In this document: piece after piece, positions 1-8,111 of the stretch
Position numbering within the stretch: position 1 is the stretch's first letter
How the letters are laid out: each line of letters starts with the position of its first letter
Made by a program: the position numbers and the translations under genes
Notes under the pieces: model-generated
The model's database searches: none
What the model saw: the letters and a program-made list of their open reading frames with translations, nothing else
Told to the model about the DNA's origin: nothing
NCBI GenBank assembly: GCA_964398215.1
Contig: CAYNNP010000027.1
Location: 1-44,066, forward strand
Length of the DNA: 44,066 nt
DNA from: CAYNNP01 sp964398215
Lineage (GTDB): Bacteria > Planctomycetota > Planctomycetia > Pirellulales > Pirellulaceae
Direction: 5' to 3'

Positions 1-575
1 TTGTAGAATGCTTCCTTGGCTGAAAACGCCAACGTGAAAGCAACCGGTGGGCTCAGTCCGAGCGATTCAATGACAGAAAGTTCTTGCACGGTGATGACCT
101 CTTCGTGCAACGTCTGGAGTGTCTCCGATGAAACAACGATCTCGGTATCCACTCCAATCGAATGACAGTCACGAGATTGAGCAACCACTGCCCAAACCCA
201 ATTGTCGCTGTGTGAAATCGAGCCAGCAAAACCGGCAGGCCAAATCGGCGAACGATCATCGGAGACGCCAACTTTTTCGGATACGCCCCAACGGTTCAAT
301 AGCGTTGACGTGCACGACCGACCCGCATCGAACTCGCGTTGACGTTTGGTTTTGTTGTCAGGGACTTCAGAGCCGCCGAGTTCATCGTTGCGGCGCCGCA
401 AAATACTTTGCGTGCCATGCGGAAACACGGAGTCGCCCCATCGTGAAATGGTTTTCACGCGTTCGTCAGACCAGGATTTGGAGATCGAGACCACGGTTCG
501 GAGAAAGAGGGTAATGAGTTTTTGAAACAGCAACGCTTGGCAAAACCTACGTTCCAAAAACGCCCGAAACGGCAT
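1..575 (-). CDS. EntD-type 4'-phosphopantetheinyl transferase (3' end outside window)
   Basis: Transfers the phosphopantetheine arm of CoA to a conserved serine of carrier proteins, activating fatty-acid, polyketide or peptide synthases in the cytoplasm. Translating the minus strand from the ATG at 575 gives an open frame of 191 codons reaching the window edge without a stop. It holds the ordered signature of the EntD branch: REFDAGR (about 75-81), PIWP (about 103), GSISHS (about 110-115), IGVDTE (about 131-136, the magnesium-binding motif) and FSAKEAFYK at the edge (about 184-192). Only some 40-50 C-terminal residues should be missing by family length. The start is uncertain because the first 30 residues are not recognisable and no clear ribosome site precedes the ATG; a GTG about 32 codons in is an alternative. 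The carrier protein it serves is not in the window, although fabF lies about 22 kb away. Confidence 0.85.
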   Translation of the reverse strand, partial: MPFRAFLERRFCQALLFQKLITLFLRTVVSISKSWSDERVKTISRWGDSVFPHGTQSILRRRNDELGGSEVPDNKTKRQREFDAGRSCTSTLLNRWGVSEKVGVSDDRSPIWPAGFAGSISHSDNWVWAVVAQSRDCHSIGVDTEIVVSSETLQTLHEEVITVQELSVIESLGLSPPVAFTLAFSAKEAFY

Positions 576-719
576 GAAAAATCACCAGAGAAGGGTTTAT
601 AGGCAACTCCGCTGAAGATAGAGATCAGTTTGATTCCTTTTTCCAAAGAGTCGCATTGCCAATACGCAGGGCAAACAACGCGTTATTCGGGTCGTATGGA
701 CTGCAAGGGTCAGCATGAC

Positions 720-740
720 GTCTTGACGACTTTCGCTACG
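720..740 (+). repeat. Repeat family A, partial copy
   Basis: Shares GTCTTGACGACTTTCGCTACG (split here as GTCTTGAC plus GACTTTCGCTACG) with the copies at 832 and 25383. The outer bases of the left arm are missing (the flank reads CATGAC instead of CGAAA), so the palindrome is incomplete and probably cannot form the full hairpin. Confidence 0.7.
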
Positions 741-831
741 CTTTGTTTTGGTACTTTGCGTTCAGGGTTTCGGGCGATGTACTCAGCGACGGATTCGATC
801 GCATCAACGCCGCTACCAAGACTGAATCAGC

Positions 832-857
832 CGAAAGTCTTGACGACTTTCGCTACG
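832..857 (+). repeat. Repeat family A, full palindrome
   Basis: Perfect 8-base arms CGAAAGTC and GACTTTCG surround the 5-base loop TTGAC, followed by CTACG. The same unit occurs at 25383-25408, as a partial copy at 720, and as a partial inverted copy at 37843. It lies just past the stop codon of the minus-strand TPR kinase gene, so it could fold in the 3' end of that transcript; there is no T-run that would make it a standard terminator. Confidence 0.85.
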
Positions 858-863
858 GGCGTA

Positions 864-3800
864 TTAGTGCTGCTTCTTCATAGACTCTAAACGATCTTGC
901 CACGCTTTGGCTTTCTCTGGCATCTCTCGATCTTGATAGTGGTCGATCATTGCCTCGACCACTATTCGCTTTCGTTCGGTCACATGATAACTCTGGTTGG
1001 TCAGATCCAGGATTGTGTTTGCGCTCTTGATCAACAGCGGTTCTGCCAGTTCATAACGCTTTTGCTTGGAGTATACCTGCCCGAGCAGATTGCGTGAGAA
1101 AGGAAGTGCGAATCCCTTGCTGACGGCATTCTTAGCCCTCCATTGATTGCACTCGATCAACAGTTTTTCAGCCGCTTCCAGCTCTCCCGTGAACAACAGC
1201 GCGTTAGCATAAATACCTTGCGCGGTGGCAAGATATTGTGAGCGTTTTGGGGTCTGCGCTCGATGCAGGGGCACCAATTCCTTTCCTATCTCGGCAGCTT
1301 GCTGGTACTGTTTGGAAAGTAGCAACTGATATGCATGTTTTCGCCTGGCTTGCAACGTATAAATATTCTCGTTGTTGGCATTGAGCAATCGTCCCTCCAA
1401 TGCGAGACCCGAATACTTGACCGCGTCCTCACCACGACCAAGTTGCCGACAAATGTCAGTCAAATCGGTAAGGATACGAAGCGTGTATGAATGACCTGGG
1501 CCCGCGATCTCTAGGGCCTTTTCGTAAGTCGAAACAAGCAGCCCAAAACACTCCTGGTATTTTTGCTGGCCTCGAAGTGCGTCAGCGATCAATCGCGGAT
1601 ACTCTAGCACCTGTGCACGAGATTCTGAGCGTACAGCCAAAGCAACTTGGTACGTTTCTTGGGCAAGCTGTTCCGCTTCCTTGTACCTGCCTAAACTGTT
1701 CAGCACCTTCGCTTGCAGCAATCGTTGCCCCAAATACTGCGGGTGTTCGTCGCCAAATTGTTCGACTAGTAATGGCAATTGTTCCTGAATCAAATCAAGC
1801 GATTGTTGATAATTGCGGGCATTAAAAAGGATTGAAGCCATGATACCTTTGGCATTCAATGTCTCTGCATCGCTAAGCCCTTTGGTTTCCTCAAGATGGG
1901 AAACAACGTGCTGAATCAGTTCTTTCGCCTGCTTTGTCCGGCCAATCAAGCTATAGCAATATGCAAGCCCTCGTTTGCCGAAAAGGACTTGGTCTGAATC
2001 TGGACCAAACGCTTGTTCAACTTGCGCAAGTAAAGCTTCTTGATTCTCAACAGCCTTGTCATAGAGGCCGCGAATACGATAGGCAGCGGTCAGGTTGGCC
2101 ATCACTATGATTGTATTTTTCTCTTGGGGACCAAAGACTTGCTTCCATAATTCAAAGGAGCGCTCTGTCAGGCGAAGCCCCTCGCCGGTTTGCCCATTTG
2201 CTTCCTCTGAGATCGCTAAATAGTTAAGCGAGTGAAGTGAGTTAACATCCAGTTCGCCCAATTCGACCAAGCGAATATCGTATGCAATCTGATGCATCGC
2301 TTGTGCTTCTTCGTAGAGTCCAAGTCCAAAATAGGATTTGCCGATCGCAGCAGCCATGCTTGCTTTTGTGAGCGGCTGATCTGCAAAAGCAACGGTCAAA
2401 TTTTCCGCCGCTTTGTCTAGCTGTTCGGCAACCGTCACACTGCGACCACTGACGCTAGGATTGATCGTTCCCAGAGTTTCCACCAAGAAGTCGGAGACAG
2501 CCTCGGCGTTCTCCTGAGCCGTCTGGGCTTCCACTTGGCTCAATTCTGCTTTGGCTCTCATTTTAATTGCCGATCGGTGCTCGGCTTCTGCCGTTGTGCG
2601 CAGCCTGTGTTCGCGAATGAATCCGAACGCAGCCAAGCCAAACAGGCTAAACAGGGCCAACACAGCAATCAGGATTTTGCCGCTATGCTTGACCAACCAC
2701 TTTTGCAGCAAGTATGCCGTCGTTGCCGCTCGTGCCTGCACCGGACTGCCGGCAAGCAGACGTTCGATGTCATCCGCGAATTCTCCAGCCGATGCATACC
2801 GGTTGTCCATGTTCTTTGACAGCGACTTTAAGACGATTGCCTCGGTGTCGATATCGATGTCGGGGCTGGCTACCCGTGGGCGAACCGCTTCTTGTTCAAC
2901 GATCTGGCGAAGCAATTCGAACGTGGAACCGGATGGTTCATGAGGAAGCTTGCCGCCGGTCAATAGACGGTACAGGATGACTCCCAACGAATAGATATCG
3001 CTACGGGAATCGACACCACTGCTGTGCTTGCCCAAGGCCTGCTCGGGCGACATGTAAGCTGGCGTCCCGGCGATCGCTCCTTCTTGGGTCGCGTGCAGTC
3101 CTGGGGTTTCTTCGCGGAGCGATTTAGCGAGCCCGAAATCCAACACATAAGGTACGCCTTCTGTTGAAACCATGATATTGGACGGCTTCAAGTCGCGATG
3201 AATGATTCCTTTCTGGTGTGCGTATTGAACAGCGCGCAACACTCGGACGAATAGTTGTAGAATTGCTTTGTGATTCAGTTTTGATTGCTTGACGTACTTT
3301 CCTAAAGAATCACCTTCGACAAGTTCCATTGCAAAGTAGCGGACGTCATCAATAACACCCGCCTCGTAGACTCGAGCGATGTTGGGATGTTCCAACATCG
3401 AAGCGAGTTCGATTTCTCGTTGGAATCGATACTGATGCGATGCGGATGCAAACCGATCAGCTTTCATTACTTTCAAAGCAACGTTTCGACCGGTCGATAG
3501 CTGGACGGCTCTCCAGACAACGCCCATGCCCCCATGCCCAAGTTTTTCGATCACCTCGTAGCTAGGAACTTTGGGTTGATCCGCTTCGTCATTTTGCTGC
3601 GAGTCTTCCGGGCCCTGGACTTGGTCAATCGTTATATCACTCGGTGGGTCACTATCGAGCGTGACCATCTCACCTTCATCCGCCTGGACCCGTTTCGTGT
3701 CTTGGAGATCAGGATTAGCCTGATGCTTGCCCAAGCTTTGAACTCTCTTCACCAGTTCTTCGACTTGAGGATTTGAATCGGCCAAGGCATTTGACTGAAA

Positions 3801-3962
3801 AAGAGGCTGGGCTTCACCAATCAATCGTTCGACATCCTGAAGCTGCTCTCGAATTTCACGCAGCCCTGGGTGAACTTTTGAACCGAACCCCAAGCTACCT
3901 TCGATACGCACCAGTTCTTCGATAAACGGATAGTGGGGCAAATTCTGTTTTCTTGAGTCCAT
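864..3962 (-). CDS. Ser/Thr protein kinase with transmembrane segment and TPR region
   Basis: A 1032-residue Hanks-type kinase. The catalytic domain spans about 135-403: glycine loop GHGGMGVV (142-149), catalytic lysine K164 in VALKVMK, HRDLKPSN with D257, DFG with D275, and SPEQ of the activation segment near 305. All key residues are present, so it should be active. A single hydrophobic segment (about 429-448) puts the kinase in the cytoplasm and the C-terminal half on the other side. That half (about 480-1020) is built of helical TPR-like units with repeated Y..A....A.. spacing, usually a protein-binding scaffold. About 130 residues of predicted helix and acidic linker precede the kinase. 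AAAGGA lies upstream of the ATG. Kinase-TPR fusions of this size are typical of planctomycetes; the substrate is unknown. It is transcribed away from the phenylalanine operon. Confidence 0.95.
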   Translation of the reverse strand: MDSRKQNLPHYPFIEELVRIEGSLGFGSKVHPGLREIREQLQDVERLIGEAQPLFQSNALADSNPQVEELVKRVQSLGKHQANPDLQDTKRVQADEGEMVTLDSDPPSDITIDQVQGPEDSQQNDEADQPKVPSYEVIEKLGHGGMGVVWRAVQLSTGRNVALKVMKADRFASASHQYRFQREIELASMLEHPNIARVYEAGVIDDVRYFAMELVEGDSLGKYVKQSKLNHKAILQLFVRVLRAVQYAHQKGIIHRDLKPSNIMVSTEGVPYVLDFGLAKSLREETPGLHATQEGAIAGTPAYMSPEQALGKHSSGVDSRSDIYSLGVILYRLLTGGKLPHEPSGSTFELLRQIVEQEAVRPRVASPDIDIDTEAIVLKSLSKNMDNRYASAGEFADDIERLLAGSPVQARAATTAYLLQKWLVKHSGKILIAVLALFSLFGLAAFGFIREHRLRTTAEAEHRSAIKMRAKAELSQVEAQTAQENAEAVSDFLVETLGTINPSVSGRSVTVAEQLDKAAENLTVAFADQPLTKASMAAAIGKSYFGLGLYEEAQAMHQIAYDIRLVELGELDVNSLHSLNYLAISEEANGQTGEGLRLTERSFELWKQVFGPQEKNTIIVMANLTAAYRIRGLYDKAVENQEALLAQVEQAFGPDSDQVLFGKRGLAYCYSLIGRTKQAKELIQHVVSHLEETKGLSDAETLNAKGIMASILFNARNYQQSLDLIQEQLPLLVEQFGDEHPQYLGQRLLQAKVLNSLGRYKEAEQLAQETYQVALAVRSESRAQVLEYPRLIADALRGQQKYQECFGLLVSTYEKALEIAGPGHSYTLRILTDLTDICRQLGRGEDAVKYSGLALEGRLLNANNENIYTLQARRKHAYQLLLSKQYQQAAEIGKELVPLHRAQTPKRSQYLATAQGIYANALLFTGELEAAEKLLIECNQWRAKNAVSKGFALPFSRNLLGQVYSKQKRYELAEPLLIKSANTILDLTNQSYHVTERKRIVVEAMIDHYQDREMPEKAKAWQDRLESMKKQH

Positions 3963-4139
3963 CAGGCGTTCCTTTGGAACTTCATCTCAGCATTCGTGGA
4001 ATAAAGTTCATCGTTACGTTTCGGTCTGCTAACTGTTTATTCGCAGATGTGTTACGGGAAAATCTGAAATGCCTGATCAAATGTGCCATAATGCGTTCAC
4101 TTAAAGCCGTTTCGTGAACAATTTGCCTGCAAATGGCCC

Positions 4140-4169
4140 TTGCCGGCCAATAGTGCATGCATTTACGAT
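4140..4169 (+). promoter_or_regulatory. Possible promoter of the phenylalanine/tyrosine operon
   Basis: TTGCCG (4140-4145) and TACGAT (4164-4169) are separated by 18 bases and lie about 40 bases upstream of the phhA start codon, in the 247-base spacer between divergent genes. The match to a sigma-70 consensus is only moderate, and TATATT just downstream could shift the -10 box. A GntR-type operator is expected nearby, but I could not pick one with confidence. Confidence 0.3.
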
Positions 4170-4209
4170 ATATTTTGACATCGATTGAACCCTGAGTTTG
4201 GAGTAAGCC

Positions 4210-5103
4210 ATGAGCGACGAATTTCAGTCAACTAGCTATGAGCACCTATTGGTTTCACAGCGCTGGAGTGATTATTCCAAGGTCGAACATGGGACTTGGC
4301 AGCAATTGTTTGAGCGGCAGATGAAGGTGCTGAACTCTCGTGCTTGTCCGCAGTATTTGCGAGCGCTGGACATACTGGGGTTCACCGCAGACCAGATCCC
4401 AGATTTTGATCGTGTCAATGAACGGCTCCGCGCGCACACTGGTTGGGAGGTTGTTGCAACGGATGGTCTGATCAAGTCCAAAGCATTTTTCGACATGTTG
4501 ACTGATCGCAAATTTCCGTCCGGCCGATTCATTCGAACGCCCGAGCAACTGGATTACTTGGAAGAGCCCGATATCTTTCACGATCTGTTTGGTCACATTC
4601 CATTGCTGACCGAACCGTCTTACGCAAACTACATGCACGAATACGGCATGGGAGGTGCACGTGCGTTGAAATACAAGACGACACGAAATCTTGCGCGACT
4701 CAATTGGTGGACGATTGAGTTTGGTTTGATCCGTACAGACGAAGGTCTGAAAATTTATGGCGCCGGTTTGCTTTCTAGTTTCAGTGAAGCCAAATATTGC
4801 CTTGATGATGCATCCGCGCACCACATTCAGTTTGATCTCGAACGTTGCATGCGGACCAAGGTTTACATCAATGACATGCAACCTAGCTATTTCGTGATCG
4901 ACAGTTTCGAGGACTTGTTTCGCCAGGCGGTTGATACTGACTTCAGCCCCATGTATGCGAGCTTCAAAGGTCTGGAAGGCCTCGAAAAAGCAGATGAGTT
5001 CTTGCCGTTCGATTTGCAAGATTCGGATGAAGTGATTCGCGAAGGGACACTAGAGTACATCACACCGCGTCGAGCGGAACTTGAGGCCGCAATCAGCCTA
5101 TAA
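4210..5103 (+). CDS. phhA: Phenylalanine 4-monooxygenase
   Basis: Hydroxylates L-phenylalanine to L-tyrosine using oxygen, non-haem iron and tetrahydropterin. The 297-residue length fits the single-domain bacterial enzyme, without the regulatory ACT domain of animal enzymes. The iron ligands are visible: H124 and H129 in DIFHDLFGH and E170 in WTIEFGLI. The spacings of 5 and 41 equal those of the Chromobacterium enzyme. The pterin-site region TDEGLKIYGAGLLSSFSE follows. GGAG lies about 8 bases before the ATG. First gene of a seven-gene operon for aromatic amino acid breakdown. The pterin-4a-carbinolamine dehydratase that usually recycles the cofactor is not in the window. Confidence 0.96.
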   Translation: MSDEFQSTSYEHLLVSQRWSDYSKVEHGTWQQLFERQMKVLNSRACPQYLRALDILGFTADQIPDFDRVNERLRAHTGWEVVATDGLIKSKAFFDMLTDRKFPSGRFIRTPEQLDYLEEPDIFHDLFGHIPLLTEPSYANYMHEYGMGGARALKYKTTRNLARLNWWTIEFGLIRTDEGLKIYGAGLLSSFSEAKYCLDDASAHHIQFDLERCMRTKVYINDMQPSYFVIDSFEDLFRQAVDTDFSPMYASFKGLEGLEKADEFLPFDLQDSDEVIREGTLEYITPRRAELEAAISL

Positions 5104-5121
5104 GCCCGCGATGGTGTAGTG

Positions 5122-5802
5122 ATGACAACTGATCCCAACATTCTAGAAACGGCGTCAGAGCTTTCGGGCTCCAGCACCGATCGCGTATACGATGAAATAC
5201 TGCGGCGAATTGTTGAAGGCGAATTGAGCGAGGGAACTGCGATCAAAGGTGCGACAATCGCCAAGGAACTTGGGGTTAGCCGAACTCCCGTTGCCCAAGC
5301 GATCGCGCGGCTGACGGCGGAAGGTGTCTTGACACAAGAACTGAACCACCGAGCAATCGTAGCGGCGGGAGCCGAGCGCTGGTTTGTGAACTTGCACGAA
5401 GTCCGTGTCTTGCTGGAGCCGCCTGCAGCTGCGATGGCCGCCGGCAAACTCTCGCCCGATAGTTTGCAGCACTTGAATGCGTTGGCGCGTTGCTATGAGT
5501 CAGAATCCAACTGGGAATCGCGGCGTGAAGCGGCCTTCCGATTGGATATCACACTACACACTTCGATAGCGCAAGAGTCTGGCAATTTGATGATCCGATC
5601 GATTGTCGACAAATGCATGAGTTTCAAACGATTCGCGTACCGTGTGCCCGATGACCAGCCCGAGCGCCTCGACAGATCGCATCAAGAACACTTGGAAATT
5701 CTAGACGCCGTCCAACGCGGTGATGCCGATATGGCCAGCACCGCGATGCTGTTTCATCTTCGCAGTACGTTTCGCGATCTACCCAATTCCCATTTCGTTT
5801 AA
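5122..5802 (+). CDS. GntR-family transcriptional regulator, FCD subfamily
   Basis: Likely ligand-responsive regulator of the surrounding catabolic operon. The N-terminal winged helix-turn-helix (about 12-80) contains the typical GntR core with ELGVSRTPVAQAIARL as recognition region. The rest is an all-helical FCD effector domain with EVRVLLEPPAAAMAA, the D..LH metal-site region (LDITLHTSI) and a late histidine in SHQEHLEILDA. The start is taken at the ATG at 5122; a GTG directly before it would add one residue. It lies 18 bases after phhA and 45 before the dioxygenase gene, so it is probably cotranscribed and may control its own operon. The effector is plausibly an aromatic intermediate, but nothing in the sequence shows which. 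Confidence 0.9.
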   Translation: MTTDPNILETASELSGSSTDRVYDEILRRIVEGELSEGTAIKGATIAKELGVSRTPVAQAIARLTAEGVLTQELNHRAIVAAGAERWFVNLHEVRVLLEPPAAAMAAGKLSPDSLQHLNALARCYESESNWESRREAAFRLDITLHTSIAQESGNLMIRSIVDKCMSFKRFAYRVPDDQPERLDRSHQEHLEILDAVQRGDADMASTAMLFHLRSTFRDLPNSHFV

Positions 5803-5847
5803 CCATTTTCAACTGTCCCAAACTCCCACTCTTCAAGGTTTCGAGAC

Positions 5848-6954
5848 ATGACTGACAACAAAGACCCTTTTCCAATCAAGCGTGTTGACCACATCGAATT
5901 CTATGTGGGCAACGCCAAGCAATCCGCAGCGTATTATCGCGACGGGTTCGGGTTTTTGCGAACGGCATACAGCGGCATGGAAACTGGCAACCGTGAAGTC
6001 GCCTCTCATGTACTGGAACAAGGCAACGTTCGTTTCGTTGTATCGGCAGCAACTGTGCGTGACCACGAGATCGCGCAGCATGCCCACAAGCACGGTGATG
6101 GTGTTGCCGTCGTCGCTTTGGAAGTTCCCGATGCTGACTACGCTTACCAACATGCGATCTCGCGCGGTGCCGACGGCGTTACACCAGTGACCAGCGTCAA
6201 GGATGAACATGGCGAACTTCGCTTTTCGATCATCAAGGGATACGGGGACACACGATTCAAATTCGTCGACCGCTCGGACTACAGTGGTCCCTTCTGGCCC
6301 GGCTATGAGGCACGCGAAACCTTCGAGGGGAAAACGCATCAGGGAATCGGACTGGCGTCGGTCGATCACATCGTTGGCAATGTTGAACTTGGCGGCATGG
6401 ACAAATGGGTCAAGTTCTTTGAAAAAGTGATGGGCTTTTCGCTGCTAACACATTTTGATGATGACGACATTTCGACGGAGTATTCCGCACTGATGTCGAA
6501 AGTCGTTCAAGACGGCACTGGCAAGATCAAGTTTCCGATCAACGAGCCAGCCGAAGGTCGTCGTAAATCGCAGATCCAAGAGTATCTTGATTATTACGGT
6601 GGGCCTGGTGTTCAGCACATTGCGCTGATCACTGGCGACATCATCACAGCAGTCAGTGAGATGCGGGCGCGCGGGATCGAATTTCTACAAGTGCCCAACA
6701 CATACTACGAAAACTTGACTGAGCGTGTCGGTACGATCAAAGAAGATATCGATCGTATCGCAGAGCTGAATATCCTGGTCGACCGAGACGAGGAAGGATA
6801 CTTACTACAGATCTTTACCAAGCCTGTTGAGGATATCCCCACGATCTTTTTCGAGATCATACAGCGCCACGGTTCGCGCGGATTCGGCGTCGGGAACTTC
6901 AAAGCACTGTTCGAGGCTATCGAGCAAGAGCAGGCATTGCGAGGAAATCTGTAA
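5848..6954 (+). CDS. hppD: 4-hydroxyphenylpyruvate dioxygenase
   Basis: Converts 4-hydroxyphenylpyruvate to homogentisate, coupling decarboxylation, side-chain migration and ring hydroxylation at a non-haem iron. The 368 residues make two vicinal-oxygen-chelate halves. Iron ligands are H174 (SVDH), H257 (GVQH) and E336 (FFE); their spacings of 83 and 79 match the Streptomyces-type enzyme. The C-terminal gating helix GSRGFGVGNFKALFEAIE is complete. AAGG lies about 10 bases before the ATG. The stop codon overlaps the next start (TAATG), which indicates translational coupling to homogentisate dioxygenase. A tyrosine aminotransferase, needed to supply the substrate, is not encoded here and must come from elsewhere. 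Confidence 0.97.
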   Translation: MTDNKDPFPIKRVDHIEFYVGNAKQSAAYYRDGFGFLRTAYSGMETGNREVASHVLEQGNVRFVVSAATVRDHEIAQHAHKHGDGVAVVALEVPDADYAYQHAISRGADGVTPVTSVKDEHGELRFSIIKGYGDTRFKFVDRSDYSGPFWPGYEARETFEGKTHQGIGLASVDHIVGNVELGGMDKWVKFFEKVMGFSLLTHFDDDDISTEYSALMSKVVQDGTGKIKFPINEPAEGRRKSQIQEYLDYYGGPGVQHIALITGDIITAVSEMRARGIEFLQVPNTYYENLTERVGTIKEDIDRIAELNILVDRDEEGYLLQIFTKPVEDIPTIFFEIIQRHGSRGFGVGNFKALFEAIEQEQALRGNL

Positions 6955-8108
6955 TGCCGTTTTATCATCGACTGGGCGAAATTCCGCACAAACGACACAC
7001 GCAATTTCGATCGCCAAATGGTGATCTCTATCACGAAGAATTGATGGGGATTCACGGTTTTGCGGGGATCCAGTCGTTGCTCTATCACGTTCGACCTCCG
7101 ACTCGCGTGCAAGAAGTAACCGTCGTCGGGTCAACGGACTTGCAGTTCGAGCAACCGGGCGCATTGAAGCATCGACTGGTCAATACGTTGGACGTTCCTC
7201 CTGGCGGCAACGCAGTGGATGGCCGGATTCCGCTCCTGGGTAACCAAGATTGTGTGATTTCAATTGTGCGCCCTAACGAAACGATGCCTTATTGGTATCG
7301 ATTCGCGCATGGTGATGAAGTGCATTTCGTTCATCAGGGCACAGGCAAACTGGAAACACAGTTTGGTGTGATTGACTATCGGCCGGGTGATTATTTGGTG
7401 ATTCCGACGGGCGTGATGTGGAAAATCATTCCCGATGATGTGCCGCAGCGAATGTTAGTCACCGAAGCACAGGGGCATATCGCGCCACCCAAACGCTATG
7501 TGAACAACTACGGACAGTTCCTGGAGCACTCGCCGTATTGCGAGCGCGACATTCGAGCTCCGCAAGAGCTTGTGACGATGGATGAATCCGGTAACTTTGA
7601 AGTACGCGTCAAAGCTCGTGGAGTGATTTCGGCGTATCAATTCAATCACCATCCGTTGGACGTGATTGGTTGGGACGGACACCTTTGGCCGTACGCATTC
7701 AACATCGAGGACTTTGAACCGATCACGGGTCGGGTCCATCAACCGCCGCCGGTTCATCAAACATTCGACGGCCCGGGCTTCGTTGTTTGTTCGTTCGTCC
7801 CACGGTTGTTTGATTATCACCCCGATGGAATCCCAGCTCCGTACAACCATTCCAATGTCGATTCGGACGAAGTTTTGTATTACGTCGAAGGCGATTTCAT
7901 GTCTCGCAAAGGAATCGACATGGCGGCGCTGACGATTCACCCCAATGGAATCCCACATGGACCGCATCCAGGAACCTACGAAGGGTCCATCGGCAAGGAT
8001 GCGACAGATGAATTAGCTGTGATGATCGACACCTTCCGGCCACTAAAAATGACGAAGCAAGCCGCGTCGCTGGAGAACACGGATTACTACAAAAGTTGGC
8101 AGGTATAG
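6954..8108 (+). CDS. hmgA: Homogentisate 1,2-dioxygenase
   Basis: Opens the homogentisate ring to maleylacetoacetate with a non-haem iron. The 384-residue protein is a double cupin of the shorter bacterial form; human and Pseudomonas enzymes are about 430-445. Visible features are the N-terminal cupin with HFVHQGTGKLET and the C-terminal metal-site segment NHSNVDSDEVLYYVEGD, offering H299 and the cupin glutamate E306 (D305 is adjacent). GIPHGPHPG adds H335 and H338 as candidates for the third ligand. It starts inside the stop codon of hppD and ends three bases before the next gene, so it is deep within the operon. Confidence 0.93.
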   Translation: MPFYHRLGEIPHKRHTQFRSPNGDLYHEELMGIHGFAGIQSLLYHVRPPTRVQEVTVVGSTDLQFEQPGALKHRLVNTLDVPPGGNAVDGRIPLLGNQDCVISIVRPNETMPYWYRFAHGDEVHFVHQGTGKLETQFGVIDYRPGDYLVIPTGVMWKIIPDDVPQRMLVTEAQGHIAPPKRYVNNYGQFLEHSPYCERDIRAPQELVTMDESGNFEVRVKARGVISAYQFNHHPLDVIGWDGHLWPYAFNIEDFEPITGRVHQPPPVHQTFDGPGFVVCSFVPRLFDYHPDGIPAPYNHSNVDSDEVLYYVEGDFMSRKGIDMAALTIHPNGIPHGPHPGTYEGSIGKDATDELAVMIDTFRPLKMTKQAASLENTDYYKSWQV

Positions 8109-8111
8109 ATC

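Larger units (their letters stand above)
576..863. other. Non-coding stretch with two palindromic repeat copies
   Basis: This 288-base stretch lies between the start of the phosphopantetheinyl transferase gene and the 3' end of the TPR kinase gene; both are on the minus strand. I see no gene in it: the short frames present lack family motifs and ribosome sites. It does hold one partial and one full copy of the dispersed CGAAAGTC/GACTTTCG palindrome, about 90 bases apart, which are listed separately. Confidence 0.6.

Noticed and set aside
4255..5019. Long open frame on the minus strand inside phhA (254 codons)
   Set aside because: Entirely antisense to a well-supported enzyme gene; the translation has no family motifs and reflects codon bias of phhA.
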